A stretch of DNA of 64,000 bases from Bifidobacterium panos (GCF_012932445.1 NZ_JAAIIJ010000002.1:186001-250000), one strand, 5' to 3'. Counted from the stretch's first letter, positions 1 to 10,684 are shown. A program made the numbers and translations. The notes: generated by a model from the letters alone, not told the origin.

Positions 1-126
1 ATTGCCTTCGTTGGTTTCGATATCGACGATGATCGGCTCGTCGTCATCCGTCTGCTTGCGGTTGGCATTCGCCTTGCGCGGATCGAGATTGGGGTCGAAC
101 ATGCCGAGAAAATCAAAAAAGGACAT
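1..126 (-). CDS. Hypothetical protein, N-terminus only (cut by window edge)
   Basis: An open frame starts at an ATG at 126 on the minus strand and runs off the left edge. The visible 42 residues begin MSFFDFLGMFDPNLDPRK and continue into a hydrophilic, acidic stretch (KQTDDDEPIIVDIE). No signal peptide or membrane segment is visible and the family is not recognised. No clear Shine-Dalgarno precedes the ATG. The gene is divergent from the GH3 gene at 230, with about 100 bp between them that must hold both promoters. The start and the reality of the gene are moderately uncertain because so little is seen. Confidence 0.45.
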   Translation of the reverse strand, partial: MSFFDFLGMFDPNLDPRKANANRKQTDDDEPIIVDIETNEGN

Positions 127-229
127 GCTTTACAGAGTACAGATAGGTGCGGAATGGCTGCTGCGCCGAAGAGGGGTATTTACGTGAGGGCGTGCGGGTA
201 TCGTCAGTAGCGAACGAGAAGGAGCGCCC

Positions 230-1495
230 ATGTCCATTACACCCAGCGAGCGGGAACGCCGCACGACGCGAGTTTTGCGCATCGTGGCTTTTATGATGGT
301 GACGGCTCTTGTGGTCACGATGGCTCTGCTGGGCTTGATTTGGCAGCATAATCGGCAACAGTCCGCGCCAATCGACGAGAAGTCTTCTGCCGCGTCTGCC
401 ACGCCTGCCGCACCTGTCACGCTGGAAAGAAGCGCCGCTCCACAACCGGACACGTCTCCCGAAGGCAAAGCGCGACGTGCCGTGGCGGCGATGAGCGTTG
501 AAGAGCGCGTGGGACAGCTCGTCATGGCACCGCTGTTCGCGGGGAGTGACCCATCAACCCTGGCTGATTTCATCAGCAGCCGCCACGTCGGCTCGGTGCT
601 CATCATCGGTAATTGGACGGACGGCACAGCGAGTGTGCGCACGGCCACGGACGCCCTGCAATCCTATGCGTCCGAAAATAACAAACTCATCATGGCCACC
701 GATCAGGAAGGCGGTTTGGTGCAGCACCTCACGGGGCCGGGATTCGACACCATGCCCAGTGCCATCGAACAGGGAAGCATGACAACCGACCAATTGCGCC
801 AGTCGGCCGCCGTATGGGGCGGGCAACTGAACCAAGCCGGCATCAACGTCGATTTGGCACCCGTGATGGGCACTGTCACAGTCGATCGTGCGTCGAATGC
901 GCCGATTGGCGCGCTGTCACGCGACTTCGGATTGGATGCGAACGGCACGAGCGAGCACGGCGCGGCGTTCGTGCAGGGCATGCGCGACGCGGGGGTGGGT
1001 GCCGCCGTCAAGCACTACCCCGGTCTCGGCGCGGTGACAGGCAACACAGACTTCACCGCCGATGGCATCACGGACACGACCACCACGCTCGACGGCGCGG
1101 AAATCGGCGCGTTCCACCGGGTGATCGCCGACGCGCAACCCGCGATGGTGATGATGTCGCTGGCCACCTATCAGGCCATCGATGGCTCGGTTCCCGCCGC
1201 GTTCTCTTCGGCGATTATCGATGGCGAATTGCGCGGCAAGCAGGGGTATCAAGGCGTGGTCATCTCGGATTCACTGTCCGCCGCGGCGGTGAGCGGCACG
1301 CCTGCGGATCAGTTGGGGGTGCGGCTGGTCGAAGCAGGAGGGGATTTAGCGTGCATCGGCGCAAACGACTACGTCGCGCCCATCCTCGACGGACTCAACG
1401 CCAGGGCCGCCGCCGATCCGGCATTCGCCGCCAAAGTCACCCGCTCCGCAACCCGCGTCATGACCCTCAAATACCAGCCGGGCCTCGCTAAATAA
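230..1495 (+). CDS. Glycoside hydrolase family 3 protein, NagZ-like, membrane-anchored
   Basis: A 421-residue protein with one N-terminal hydrophobic segment at about residues 17-38 (IVAFMMVTALVVTMALLGLI), so it is probably anchored with the enzyme domain outside the cell. A Ser/Ala/Pro-rich linker leads to a single GH3 (beta/alpha)8 domain from about residue 85. Visible GH3 landmarks are ATDQEGGLVQ, the KHYPGLG loop near residue 262 and a candidate nucleophile Asp in VVISDSLSAAAV. Classical NagZ enzymes have a D-x-H catalytic pair after the KHxPG loop. Here the loop reads GAVTGNTDF, so the His is not evident. Likely role: removing beta-linked N-acetylhexosamine from wall fragments or glycans (inferred). 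AAGGAG lies just before the ATG. Confidence 0.8.
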   Translation: MSITPSERERRTTRVLRIVAFMMVTALVVTMALLGLIWQHNRQQSAPIDEKSSAASATPAAPVTLERSAAPQPDTSPEGKARRAVAAMSVEERVGQLVMAPLFAGSDPSTLADFISSRHVGSVLIIGNWTDGTASVRTATDALQSYASENNKLIMATDQEGGLVQHLTGPGFDTMPSAIEQGSMTTDQLRQSAAVWGGQLNQAGINVDLAPVMGTVTVDRASNAPIGALSRDFGLDANGTSEHGAAFVQGMRDAGVGAAVKHYPGLGAVTGNTDFTADGITDTTTTLDGAEIGAFHRVIADAQPAMVMMSLATYQAIDGSVPAAFSSAIIDGELRGKQGYQGVVISDSLSAAAVSGTPADQLGVRLVEAGGDLACIGANDYVAPILDGLNARAAADPAFAAKVTRSATRVMTLKYQPGLAK

Positions 1496-1530
1496 GCTTT
1501 ATGCTTTCTGGAGCTTTTATATTCGTCTTT

Positions 1531-1642
1531 CCTAGGTTCGTTATCGCATGGGAACTGCCTTTAGTAGGTGCGTTACCAGGTGAGAGCTGTTTTAGTTGGG
1601 CGCGTTATCGTGTGGGAGATGCTTTTTAGTAAGTGCGTTGCC
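1531..1642. repeat. Degenerate tandem repeat, ~32 bp period, four units
   Basis: Units are recognised by GTTAYC or GTTGCC at 1540, 1572, 1604 and 1637, giving a spacing of 32, 32 and 33 bp. Each unit has the rough shape GTGCGTTAYC, then a TGGGAG-like run, then TGCTTTTAGT. The last unit runs into the left arm of the nested hairpin structure at 1628. The same AGTAGGTGCGTTGCC sequence reappears inverted at 1917-1931. No coding potential is apparent. Confidence 0.7.
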
Positions 1643-1732
1643 GCAGGGGGCTGGCGGCTTGCTATTTCCTACCGCTCCGGGCCGCTCTGGCCAAGTCTTA
1701 CGTACGTAAACAGCAAGCCGCCAGCCCCCTGC
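1643..1732 (+). repeat. Hairpin 1: 21-bp perfect stem, shared loop core
   Basis: The arms 1643-1663 (GCAGGGGGCTGGCGGC then TTGCT) and 1712-1732 are perfectly complementary. The 48-nt loop contains CGCTCCGGGCCGCTC, then TGGCCAAGTCTTACGTACG. This core is shared with the hairpins at 1829-1916 (opposite strand) and 57816-57892. There is no T-run directly after either arm, so this is not a classical intrinsic terminator. Confidence 0.8.
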
Positions 1733-1828
1733 TCACCCGCGTAAACATGTTGCGTTTGGTGCAACTCACCTTGCGTCCAATCCAACGTTTCCCAAGCTGA
1801 ACCCAACGCATGCTGACGCTGGAAGGGA

Positions 1829-1916
1829 GTGTGGGGTCGGGATGTTCCATTTTCGTACGTAAGACTTGGCCAGAGCGGCCCGGAGCGTTAGAACATGGAA
1901 CATCCCGACCCCACAC
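1829..1916 (-). repeat. Hairpin 2: 22-bp perfect stem, shared loop core inverted
   Basis: The arms 1829-1850 (GTGTGGGGTCGGGATG then TTCCAT) and 1895-1916 pair perfectly. The stem sequence is unrelated to hairpin 1, yet the 44-nt loop holds the exact reverse complement of the hairpin 1 core (1854-1887). Two transcripts, or one spanning both, could therefore pair through a 34-nt loop-loop match. Confidence 0.8.
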
Positions 1917-2029
1917 GGCAACGCACCTACTCAAAACCAACCCAATAACACTTAGCGAAACACAGCGAAAACACGAAGAGACGAAAAGACGAGCGCCGAT
2001 GCAGCGCCAGGGAGGGAAGGGAAAAGGGG

Positions 2030-2722
2030 TTAGCGGCGATAGAGGCCGTGTTTGGTGATGTATTGCACTACGCCGTCGGGGACGAGGTACCAGACTGGTT
2101 CGCTGCGGCGCGCGCGACGGCGCACGTCGGTGGAGCTGATGGCCAAGGCGGGAATCTCCAGGGTGTCGACTTTGCCTTCGGGCAGTTTCACGCCTTCGGG
2201 CGACGAATAGCCGGGGCGCGTGACGGCGACGAAGTGAGCAAGTTCCCACATGCGCTCGGCGTCCTTCCACTGCATGATTTCAGCAACGGCGTCGGCGCCG
2301 GTGATGAAGAACAGTTCCGCGTCGGGGTGCTGGGCGTGCAGATCCTTCAACGTGTCGATGGTGTAGGTGATGCCGGGGCGGTCGATGTCAACGCGCGAAA
2401 CCGTGAACTTGGGGTTGGAGGCAGTGGCGATCACCGTCATCAGGTAGCGGTCTTCAGCGTTGGTGACCTCTTTGTCGAGTTTGAAGATGGGGCGGCCGGT
2501 GGGCACGAAAACCACTTCGTCAAGGTCGTACACCCAAGCCACTTCCGAAGCGGCCACCAAGTGCCCGTTGTGAATCGGGTCAAAGGTGCCGCCCATAATG
2601 CCGATGCGCGGGCGCTCATGCCAGTTGCCGCGAGCTGAACGACGCGCAGCGACGGGGGCATTTTGCTCAACCGATTCACCCGACAAATCGGACATACGGC
2701 GCTCGTCAGGTGTGGCTTTCAT
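2030..2722 (-). CDS. nadD: Nicotinate-nucleotide adenylyltransferase
   Basis: A 230-residue enzyme of NAD synthesis that adenylates nicotinate mononucleotide to deamido-NAD in the cytoplasm. The nucleotidyltransferase motif [11 protein letters not shown] lies near residue 44. The C-terminal [10 protein letters not shown] matches the second ATP-binding motif of the family. About 35 hydrophilic residues precede the domain, so a start further inside is possible. However, the ATG at 2722 overlaps the TGA of the upstream gene (ATGA), which favours this start and suggests translational coupling. The gene is third in a proA-hypothetical-nadD operon. Confidence 0.95.
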   Translation of the reverse strand: MKATPDERRMSDLSGESVEQNAPVAARRSARGNWHERPRIGIMGGTFDPIHNGHLVAASEVAWVYDLDEVVFVPTGRPIFKLDKEVTNAEDRYLMTVIATASNPKFTVSRVDIDRPGITYTIDTLKDLHAQHPDAELFFITGADAVAEIMQWKDAERMWELAHFVAVTRPGYSSPEGVKLPEGKVDTLEIPALAISSTDVRRRARRSEPVWYLVPDGVVQYITKHGLYRR

Positions 2723-3312
2723 GCACCCTGCTCCTCAAGCCCCTCACGATCTTCGTTCTCACGCGCCTGCTTGATGTCCTGCGCGGTGGGGCTGTCGTCC
2801 TTGGGATCGATTTTGCCCATATCCTCGTCCCATTCGTCCTGCACGACGCGACGGATCTCGGCGAACGTGGGCAACGGAAAGCCGGGCTGATAGAGGCGGC
2901 GCACTTCGGCGACGCGCTCGGTGATGCGAATCAGCGTATCCGTCATGGCTTCCACGTCACCTTCGCGCTCAAGCGCGGCGAACTTGGAGATGTAATCCTC
3001 CATAAGCCCCATGTGACTGCGCACGGAGTTGAGTTGCTCGGCATCCAAATCAACGACTTCGGGGGAAGTCTCTTCCGGCCAGCCGATCAGCACCGCATCT
3101 GCGTATTCAAGCGAGGCGCGCTGCGCAGCGGAAGGAATACCGTCCTCGATTTGCACAAGAAACACGTAGCGCACAATGCTCAGGCGCTCGGCGGCGATTT
3201 TCAAGCCGCAGCGCGGATCGGTCAGGTTGAGATCCGTGCGCAACTCGGTGATGTCGACGCTCATGGCGTTGCCGGCACCATTGGTTCCGCTGATTTCGTT
3301 GGTTTCGCTCAT
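2719..3312 (-). CDS. Conserved-looking hypothetical protein between proA and nadD
   Basis: The product is 197 residues from the ATG at 3312, which overlaps the proA stop as ATGA. An alternative start at 3345 would overlap proA by 37 bp and is less likely. The protein is acidic, soluble and largely helical, with a stretch [20 protein letters not shown] and a charged C-terminus rich in Asp, Glu and Lys. No signal peptide, membrane segment or recognised domain is seen. Stop-start overlaps on both sides show it is co-translated with proA and nadD, but that does not define its role. Confidence 0.8.
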   Translation of the reverse strand: MSETNEISGTNGAGNAMSVDITELRTDLNLTDPRCGLKIAAERLSIVRYVFLVQIEDGIPSAAQRASLEYADAVLIGWPEETSPEVVDLDAEQLNSVRSHMGLMEDYISKFAALEREGDVEAMTDTLIRITERVAEVRRLYQPGFPLPTFAEIRRVVQDEWDEDMGKIDPKDDSPTAQDIKQARENEDREGLEEQGA

Positions 3313-4598
3313 GCGCGCACCTGCCCGGTTCCGTAGCCAATCCATTTCGTCGTGGTCATTTCGCTCAATCCCATCGGACCGCGCGCGTGCATTTTCTGCG
3401 TGGAGATGCCCAGTTCGGCGCCGAACCCGAATACGCCGCCATCGGTGAAGCGGGTGGAGGCGTTGACCATCACCACGGCCGAATCAATGCGCCCGGTAAA
3501 CTCCTCGATGGCGCTGTAGTCTTCGGTGATGATCGACTCGGTGTGACCGGTGGAGTGCGCGTTGATGTGGTCGATGGCTTCGTCCAGCGAGTCCACGACT
3601 TTCACGCCAATGGTCAAGGCGAGGTATTCAGTGTCCCAATCTTCCGGCGTGGCGTGAACGAGTTTGGCTTCTTGAGCGTGCGCGGACTGTTCGATGAGCG
3701 CGTAGGCGCGTTCGTCCGCGTGAATCTCGACGCCGGCTTCAAACAGCGCGGCCGCAACCTGAGGCAGAAACTCTCCTGCCACGTCCTTATGCACCAGTAG
3801 CTTTTCGGCGGCGTTGCACACGCCCACACGCTGGGTTTTGGCGTTGAGAATAATCGGGATGGCTTTGTTCGCGTCGCCGGAACAGTCCATATAGATATGC
3901 ACGTTGCCGGCACCCGTTTCGATCACCGGCACTTTCGAGTTGGTCACCACAGCCTGAATCAGCCCTTTGCCGCCGCGTGGCACCAGCAGATCGATGTGGC
4001 CGCGCGCCTCCATCATGGCGGTGGCACCGTCGCGACCGAAATCGTCGACGGATTGAACCAGCGTGCTGTCAAACCTTCGCGATTGCAAGGCCTGACCGAT
4101 GACGGCAAGCGTGGCAGCGTTGGTGCGCTCAGCCGCATGTCCCCCGCGCAACATCGCCGCGTTGCCGGACTTCAGGCACAGGCTGGCCACGTCCACGGTG
4201 ACATTCGGACGGGCTTCGTAAATCATGCCGATCACACCGATGGGCACGCGCGTTTGCGTGAGTCTCATGCCGTTGGGCAGGGTGTAGCCACGCACGACTT
4301 CGCCCACCGGGTCAGGCAGAGAAGCGACGTGACGCACTCCCCCTGCGGCCGCCTTGACGCGCGCCTCATCGAACTTGAGACGGTCGAGTTTGCCGGCATC
4401 CATGCCGCTTTCTTTGGCTTCAAGCATATCTGCGGCATTGGCTTTGGCGATATCAGCCGCGTGGCTGTCGAGCGCATCGGCGACGGCGAGCAGCGCGGCG
4501 TTTTTTACTTCGGTGGTGGCTCTCGCGAGCGCTGACTGCGCTTGGGCCGCTTCGTCGGCACGGGCGCACACACGCTCGAAAATCTCTCGGAACTCCAT
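3309..4598 (-). CDS. proA: Glutamate-5-semialdehyde dehydrogenase (gamma-glutamyl phosphate reductase)
   Basis: A 429-residue, full-length enzyme that reduces gamma-glutamyl phosphate to glutamate-5-semialdehyde with NADPH in proline synthesis. The catalytic Cys is in [12 protein letters not shown] near residue 260. Other family landmarks are [28 protein letters not shown] and the C-terminal [19 protein letters not shown]. It is the first gene of a three-gene minus-strand operon. The promoter must lie in the 188 bp shared with divergent thrC. proB is not in the window. Confidence 0.97.
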   Translation of the reverse strand: MEFREIFERVCARADEAAQAQSALARATTEVKNAALLAVADALDSHAADIAKANAADMLEAKESGMDAGKLDRLKFDEARVKAAAGGVRHVASLPDPVGEVVRGYTLPNGMRLTQTRVPIGVIGMIYEARPNVTVDVASLCLKSGNAAMLRGGHAAERTNAATLAVIGQALQSRRFDSTLVQSVDDFGRDGATAMMEARGHIDLLVPRGGKGLIQAVVTNSKVPVIETGAGNVHIYMDCSGDANKAIPIILNAKTQRVGVCNAAEKLLVHKDVAGEFLPQVAAALFEAGVEIHADERAYALIEQSAHAQEAKLVHATPEDWDTEYLALTIGVKVVDSLDEAIDHINAHSTGHTESIITEDYSAIEEFTGRIDSAVVMVNASTRFTDGGVFGFGAELGISTQKMHARGPMGLSEMTTTKWIGYGTGQVRA

Positions 4599-4786
4599 AG
4601 CGTCCCAGATTACTCCAAACCTTGCCTTATCTCATGAAGGCTTATATGCGTGATTCGGAAGGCTTTCGACACGATAGACGACCAAACAGTGAGCGAATCG
4701 CACAAAGAACCACCGTCGATGCCCACGGCTGACGCTAAACTGGCGGCTGTATCCCCTCGACATATACGGATTACATAAGGATTATC

Positions 4787-6274
4787 GTGACCACGTTCCA
4801 TTCCACGCGCAGCACCACCGATTCGCTCACCTCCAAGCAAGCCATTCGCAAGGGCATCGCCGACGACGGCGGCTTGTTCGTCTCCGACCAGTTGGGCGAG
4901 ACGAAGGTTGACATCGCGGACTTGGCGGGCATGTCGTATCAGGCAATGGCTCAGCGCGTGCTCGGCGCGTTGTTGCCTGATTTCACCGAGGAGGAACTGG
5001 CCCAGTGTATCGCGGCAGCCTACGGCGACCAGTGGGCGGATGAGCGCATCACGCCGGTCAAGCCATTGGGCGACGACTTTGTGATGGAGCTGTTCAACGG
5101 CCCGACTTCGGCGTTCAAGGACGTGGCGTTGCAGATTCTGCCGCGTTTCATGGCACGCACCACGCCTGCGGACGGAGGCGCGAACGAGAAGATTATGATT
5201 CTGACGGCCACTTCCGGTGATACCGGCAAGGCGGCGCTGGCTGGTTTTGCCGATGCGCCCGGCACCGCCATCACCGTGTTCTATCCCCAGGGCAAGGTCA
5301 GCCAGGTGCAGGAACTGCAGATGACCACGCAGACCGGCTCCAACGTGAACGTGTGCGCGGTCGAGGGCAATTTCGATGACGCGCAGTCCGCAGTCAAGCG
5401 CATTTTCGGCGACCGGGAGCTGGCCGCGCGTTTGGCGGGCGATTCACATGTGGTGCTGTCTTCCGCCAATTCGATTAACGTGGGTCGCTTGGTGCCGCAG
5501 GTGGTGTATTATTTCTCCGCTTACGCGCAACTGCTGGAACGGCAGATCATCAACGTGGGTGACGAGGTGGAGTTCGTGGTGCCCACAGGCAATTTCGGCG
5601 ACATTCTCGCCGGCTATTACGCCAAACTGCTCGGCTTGCCCGTCAAGCATCTGGTGGTGGCCTCCGACAAGAACAACGTGCTGTTCGACTTCCTGACCAC
5701 CGGCACCTACAACCGCAACCGGGAGTTCTTCCAGACCATCTCCCCTTCGATGGATATTCTTATTTCCTCGAATCTGGAGCGCATGCTGTATTATCTGTCC
5801 GGCAAGGACACGCGTCTGATTGCCATGCTGATGAACGATCTCAAGCAGTGGGGTGCCTACGAGGTGCCCGACGATCTGCTCGCGCGTATCCGCGCCATTT
5901 TCGGTGCCGGCTGGGCCGATGAGAACCAGGTGCGCGATATGATTGCCGACTGCTGGAACGAGCATCATTACGTGATCGACCCGCACACCGCGTGTGGCTA
6001 TTTCGTCATGAAGCAGATGCCGCGCGACCCGCTGACCCCGCGCGTGTTGCTCGCCACCGCCAGCCCCTATAAGTTCCCGCGCGTGGTCAACGAATCGCTG
6101 GGACTGGATGCTTCCGGCACTGATTTCGAGTGCATGGACGCGCTGGCCGCCGCCACCGGCACCGTGGCTCCGTCCGCGTTGCGCGGGCTGGAAACCGCCG
6201 CCGTGCGGTTCAAAGACGTCGTGACCATCGACGGCATGGAACATTTCGTCCAATCCGCCGCCGAGTCGCTGTAA
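4787..6274 (+). CDS. thrC: Threonine synthase
   Basis: A 495-residue PLP enzyme converting O-phosphohomoserine to threonine. The PLP-binding Lys is in NGPTSAFKDVALQ near residue 110. The glycine/serine-rich phosphate-binding region is LTATSGDTGKAALAGF, and VVPTGNFGDILAGYYAK is typical of the long (fungal/proteobacterial-type) ThrC branch. The start is GTG at 4787, preceded by AAGG seven bases upstream. The gene stands alone and is divergent from proA. It is followed by the 36-bp palindrome array. Confidence 0.97.
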   Translation: MTTFHSTRSTTDSLTSKQAIRKGIADDGGLFVSDQLGETKVDIADLAGMSYQAMAQRVLGALLPDFTEEELAQCIAAAYGDQWADERITPVKPLGDDFVMELFNGPTSAFKDVALQILPRFMARTTPADGGANEKIMILTATSGDTGKAALAGFADAPGTAITVFYPQGKVSQVQELQMTTQTGSNVNVCAVEGNFDDAQSAVKRIFGDRELAARLAGDSHVVLSSANSINVGRLVPQVVYYFSAYAQLLERQIINVGDEVEFVVPTGNFGDILAGYYAKLLGLPVKHLVVASDKNNVLFDFLTTGTYNRNREFFQTISPSMDILISSNLERMLYYLSGKDTRLIAMLMNDLKQWGAYEVPDDLLARIRAIFGAGWADENQVRDMIADCWNEHHYVIDPHTACGYFVMKQMPRDPLTPRVLLATASPYKFPRVVNESLGLDASGTDFECMDALAAATGTVAPSALRGLETAAVRFKDVVTIDGMEHFVQSAAESL

Positions 6275-6374
6275 TCATTCCCCAACGGCTCCCCCTGTAA
6301 TGGGCATCCTCCCTAGCGATGCCCTCCCCTAACAGCACCCCAAACCAGCCCAGCATACAAAACCACCCTGCCCC

Positions 6375-7032
6375 GTTACCAATCGGACAGTAAAACGTCC
6401 GATTCGTAACGAAAGCTGTCTCATTACGAATCAGTCACTCTACTGTCCAATTCGTCACGAAAGCTGTCTCATTACGAATCAGTCACTCTACTGTCCGATT
6501 CGTCACGGAAGTTTCATTACCGATCAGACAGCAAAACGTCCGATTCGTCACGAGAAACCTCCCCATTACCATTTGGACGCCAAAATGTCCGGTTGGTAAT
6601 GGAACCTACCTCGTGACGAATCAGACAATAGGATGTCCGATTCGTCACGAAGAACCTACCCCGTTACCAATCGGACATAGAAACGTCCGATTCGTAACGG
6701 AGAAACCCATTACCAATCAGTCACTCTACTGTCCAATTCGTAACGGAAGCTGCCTCGTTACCGATCAGACACCATACTGTCCGATTCGTAATGGAAGTCT
6801 CATTACCAACCAGTCACCCTACTGTCCGATTCGTCACGGAGGCACCTCCAATACCAATCGGACGGTAGAGTGTCCGATTCGTCACGGGAGCTGCCTCGTT
6901 ACCGATCAGACATTGCACTGTCCGGTTGGTAATGGGAACTGCTGCCTCGTTACAGATCGGACGGTGGGGTGTCCGGTTAGTAATGGGAGCTGTTTCGTTA
7001 CTGATCAGACACTGCAGTGTCCGATTCGTAAT
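6375..7032. repeat. Array of fourteen 36-bp quasi-palindromic repeats
   Basis: Units start at 6375, 6423, 6471, 6516, 6565, 6613, 6663, 6709, 6757, 6802, 6850, 6898, 6949 and 6997. Each is exactly 36 bp, separated by 9-15 bp of G/A- and CT-rich filler such as GAAAGCTGTCTC. The general shape is RTTAC-N-RATCRGAC, eight variable central bases, then GTCCGATTCGTMAY. The two 14-bp arms are near-complementary, commonly with a mismatch at arm position 6. The array fills most of the gap between thrC and the tuf terminator. Short open frames through it (for example 6613-7044) give repetitive peptides and are judged non-coding. Confidence 0.9.
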
Positions 7033-7073
7033 GGGTTGGGGTAAGGGGATTCGTGGGAAACGGAAGGATCCAT

Positions 7074-7149
7074 GGACAGCAGAAGAAGCCGTGAATAACA
7101 GAAAAGCCGTAGACAACGAGAGAGTCAGCGGACAGCAGAAGAAGCCGTG
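7074..7149. repeat. 20-bp direct repeat pair beside the tuf terminator
   Basis: GGACAGCAGAAGAAGCCGTG occurs at 7074-7093 and again at 7130-7149. A degenerate version (AACAGAAAAGCCGTAGA) lies between them. The segment separates the 36-bp array from the tuf terminator. Function is unknown. Confidence 0.65.
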
Positions 7150-7157
7150 GAAAACGG

Positions 7158-7188
7158 AAGAACCCCTCGGGGGTTCCGAGGGGTTCTT
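7158..7188 (-). terminator. Terminator hairpin of tuf
   Basis: AAGAACCCCTCGG (7158-7170) pairs perfectly with CCGAGGGGTTCTT (7176-7188) around a 5-nt loop, about 30 bp past the tuf stop. Read on the minus strand it is followed by TTCCGTTTTCC, a weak T-rich tail. It also shields tuf from transcription coming from thrC. Confidence 0.85.
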
Positions 7189-7219
7189 GCTTAAAACGCT
7201 AGTTCAAGCGTGTCGATTC

Positions 7220-8419
<1,200 letters not shown>

Positions 8420-8490
8420 TACTTTGTCCTCCTGGACGTTTCGTAGGTTTACTGGGTTTCTGGGTTTGTGCCACATTGATGAGCCAGAAC

Positions 8491-8524
8491 CCAGTCAGCG
8501 GTACACGATAGTACCGCTAACTGG
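8491..8524 (-). other. Hairpin in the fusA-tuf spacer
   Basis: CCAGTCAGCGGTAC (8491-8504) pairs with GTACCGCTAACTGG (8511-8524) with a single mismatch and a six-base loop. No T-run follows on the minus strand, so an RNA-processing or partial attenuation role is more plausible than full termination. This is inference only. Confidence 0.55.
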
Positions 8525-8557
8525 AGACTGACGCCAATTCACGTGTGGCGGCGTGTG

Positions 8558-10684
8558 TCACTCTCCGCGCTGGGCCTTGATGATCTCATCGGAGACGCTC
8601 TTGGGCACCTCCGCGTAGGAATCCATCTGCATGGTGAACATGGCGCGACCCTGGGTCTTGGAGCGCAAGTCGCCGATGTAACCGAACATTTCGGACAGCG
8701 GCACCTTGGCGTCGATGACCTTGACGCCGGTGGCATCGGTCATCTGCGTGATGCTGCCGCGGCGCTGGTTCAGATCGCCGATGACGTCGCCCATGTAGTC
8801 TTCGGGCGTACGCACTTCGACGGCCATGATCGGCTCGAGGATGACCGGCTTGGCCTTGGGGGCGGCTTCCTTGAAGCACATGGAACCCGCCAGCTTGAAG
8901 GCCATTTCGGAGGAATCGACCGGGTGCATCTGACCGTCGGTGACGGTGGCCTTGACGCCCACGACCGGGAAGCCGGCGAGGATGCCGCTTTCCATGGCCT
9001 CCTTGACGCCCGCCTCGATGGAGGGAATGAACTCCTGCGAGATGTGGCCGCCGGTGACGGCGTTGTCGAACTCGAAGGTCTGGCCCTCGGTGGTGTCCAG
9101 AGGCTCGAAGTTCATCAGCACCTTCGCGAACTGGCCGGAACCGCCAGTCTGCTTCTTGTGCGTGTAGCCCTGATCCATGACGGCCTTGCGGATGGTCTCG
9201 CGGTAGGCGACCTGGGGCTTGCCCTGGTTGCATTCCACCTTGAACTCGCGGCGCATGCGGTCGACGATGATGTCGAGCTGCAGCTCGCCCATGCCGGCGA
9301 TCAGCGTCTGACCGGACTCTTCGTCGGTGCTCACCTGGAAGGTCGGGTCCTCTTCCGAAAGCTTCGCCAGCGCGATGCCCATCTTCTCCTGGTCGGCCTT
9401 GGTCTTCGGCTCCACGGCCACTTGGATCACCGGATCCGGGAAGGTCATGGAATCCAAAGAAACCGGAGCGTCCATGGCGCACAGGGTGTCGCCGGTGGTG
9501 ACGTTCTTCAGGCCAACGAAGGTGTAGATGTTGCCGGCCGAAGCCTCGTCAACCGGGTTCTCCTTGTCGGCGTGCATCTGGAAGATCTTGCCGACGCGCT
9601 CCTTCTTGCCACGGGTGGAGTCGAGCACGGAATCGCCCTGCTTGACGGCACCGGAATAGACGCGCACGAACACGAGCTTGCCGTAGAACGGGTGCGTGGA
9701 GATCTTGAAGACCAGCGCCGAGAACGGATCGGACTTGACCGGCTTGCGGTCAATTTCAATGGACTCGTCGGAAGGATCGTAACCCTTGATGGCGGGCACG
9801 TCCTCCGGGCTGGGCAGATAATCCACCACGCCGTCGAGCATGGGCTGCACGCCCTTGTCCTTGAAGGCGGAACCGCAGAAGACAGGGAAGGCCTCCTTGT
9901 TGATGGTGAGCTTGCGCACCGCGGCGCGAACCTCGTCCTTGGAGATCTCCTCGCCACCGAAGAACTTCTCCATCAGCGAGTCGTCGGTTTCGGCGACGGC
10001 CTCGATGAGGGCGTTGTGGTATTCCTCGGCCTTGTCTTTCAGGTCGGCCGGGATGTCGGTGGTGTCGTACTTGGCGCCGAGCTCTTCGGTGCCGTTCCAC
10101 ACATAGGCCTTCATCTCAACGAGATCCACCACACCGGTGAAGTCGTTCTCGGAGCCGATCGGCAGCTGCATCACGAGCGGGGTGGCACCCAGCTTGTCCT
10201 TGATGGTGTCGACGGAATAGTAGAAGTTCGCGCCGAGCTTGTCCATCTTGTTGATGAAGCAGATACGCGGCACGCCGTACTTGTCGGCCTGACGCCACAC
10301 CGTCTCGGACTGCGGCTCCACGCCTTCCTTGCCGTCGAAAACGGCCACGGCGCCATCGAGCACGCGCAGGGAGCGCTCCACCTCGGCCGTGAAGTCCACG
10401 TGGCCGGGGGTGTCGATGATGTTGATCTGGAACTTGTCGCCGGTGTCGTGCGACTGACGGCTCCAGAAGCAGGTGGTGGCAGCGGACTGGATGGTGATGC
10501 CGCGCTCCTGCTCCTGCTCCATGAAGTCCATGGTGGAAGCGCCGTCGTGCGTTTCGCCGATCTTGTAGTTCTTGCCGGTGTAGTACAGAATACGCTCGGT
10601 GGTGGTGGTCTTACCGGCATCGATGTGAGCCATGATGCCGATATTGCGGACGTGGTTAAGGTCCGAAAGCACCTCTTCAGCCAT
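8558..10684 (-). CDS. fusA: Translation elongation factor G
   Basis: A 708-residue GTPase that catalyses ribosomal translocation. It has the P-loop [15 protein letters not shown], switch region [19 protein letters not shown] and [10 protein letters not shown], followed by the usual domains II-V. The domain IV loop GGSGQFAKV near residue 515 is present. Length matches the family. It lies 24 bp after rpsG in the str operon. Confidence 0.99.
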   Translation of the reverse strand: MAEEVLSDLNHVRNIGIMAHIDAGKTTTTERILYYTGKNYKIGETHDGASTMDFMEQEQERGITIQSAATTCFWSRQSHDTGDKFQINIIDTPGHVDFTAEVERSLRVLDGAVAVFDGKEGVEPQSETVWRQADKYGVPRICFINKMDKLGANFYYSVDTIKDKLGATPLVMQLPIGSENDFTGVVDLVEMKAYVWNGTEELGAKYDTTDIPADLKDKAEEYHNALIEAVAETDDSLMEKFFGGEEISKDEVRAAVRKLTINKEAFPVFCGSAFKDKGVQPMLDGVVDYLPSPEDVPAIKGYDPSDESIEIDRKPVKSDPFSALVFKISTHPFYGKLVFVRVYSGAVKQGDSVLDSTRGKKERVGKIFQMHADKENPVDEASAGNIYTFVGLKNVTTGDTLCAMDAPVSLDSMTFPDPVIQVAVEPKTKADQEKMGIALAKLSEEDPTFQVSTDEESGQTLIAGMGELQLDIIVDRMRREFKVECNQGKPQVAYRETIRKAVMDQGYTHKKQTGGSGQFAKVLMNFEPLDTTEGQTFEFDNAVTGGHISQEFIPSIEAGVKEAMESGILAGFPVVGVKATVTDGQMHPVDSSEMAFKLAGSMCFKEAAPKAKPVILEPIMAVEVRTPEDYMGDVIGDLNQRRGSITQMTDATGVKVIDAKVPLSEMFGYIGDLRSKTQGRAMFTMQMDSYAEVPKSVSDEIIKAQRGE

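Larger units (their letters stand above)
1628..1931. repeat. Nested inverted-repeat structure containing two hairpins
   Basis: The outer arms are AGTAAGTGCGTTGCC (1628-1642) and its inverted near-copy GGCAACGCACCTACT (1917-1931), 14 of 15 matching. Immediately inside lie two separate hairpins, 1643-1732 and 1829-1916, with unrelated stems. Their loops carry the same 34-bp core in opposite orientations (1673-1706 and 1854-1887), forming a perfect inverted repeat. The segment lies between the GH3 gene and the 3' end of nadD and has no convincing gene. It could be a small mobile element with terminal inverted repeats, a bidirectional terminator or a structured RNA source. Confidence 0.75.

Noticed and set aside
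4599-4786. Riboswitch or T-box leader for thrC or proA
   Set aside because: The 188-bp gap shows no conserved aptamer or T-box sequence and no strong terminator.
6375-7032. CRISPR array
   Set aside because: Units are 36 bp, but the intervening DNA is only 9-15 bp and similar between units, while the units themselves vary. There are no cas genes. This is the reverse of a CRISPR pattern.
6613-7044. Protein-coding gene of 143 residues
   Set aside because: The frame is open only because of the palindromic repeats; the peptide is a rough repeat of QTxxCPIRNGS, the opposite strand is also open, and no ribosome-binding site is seen.
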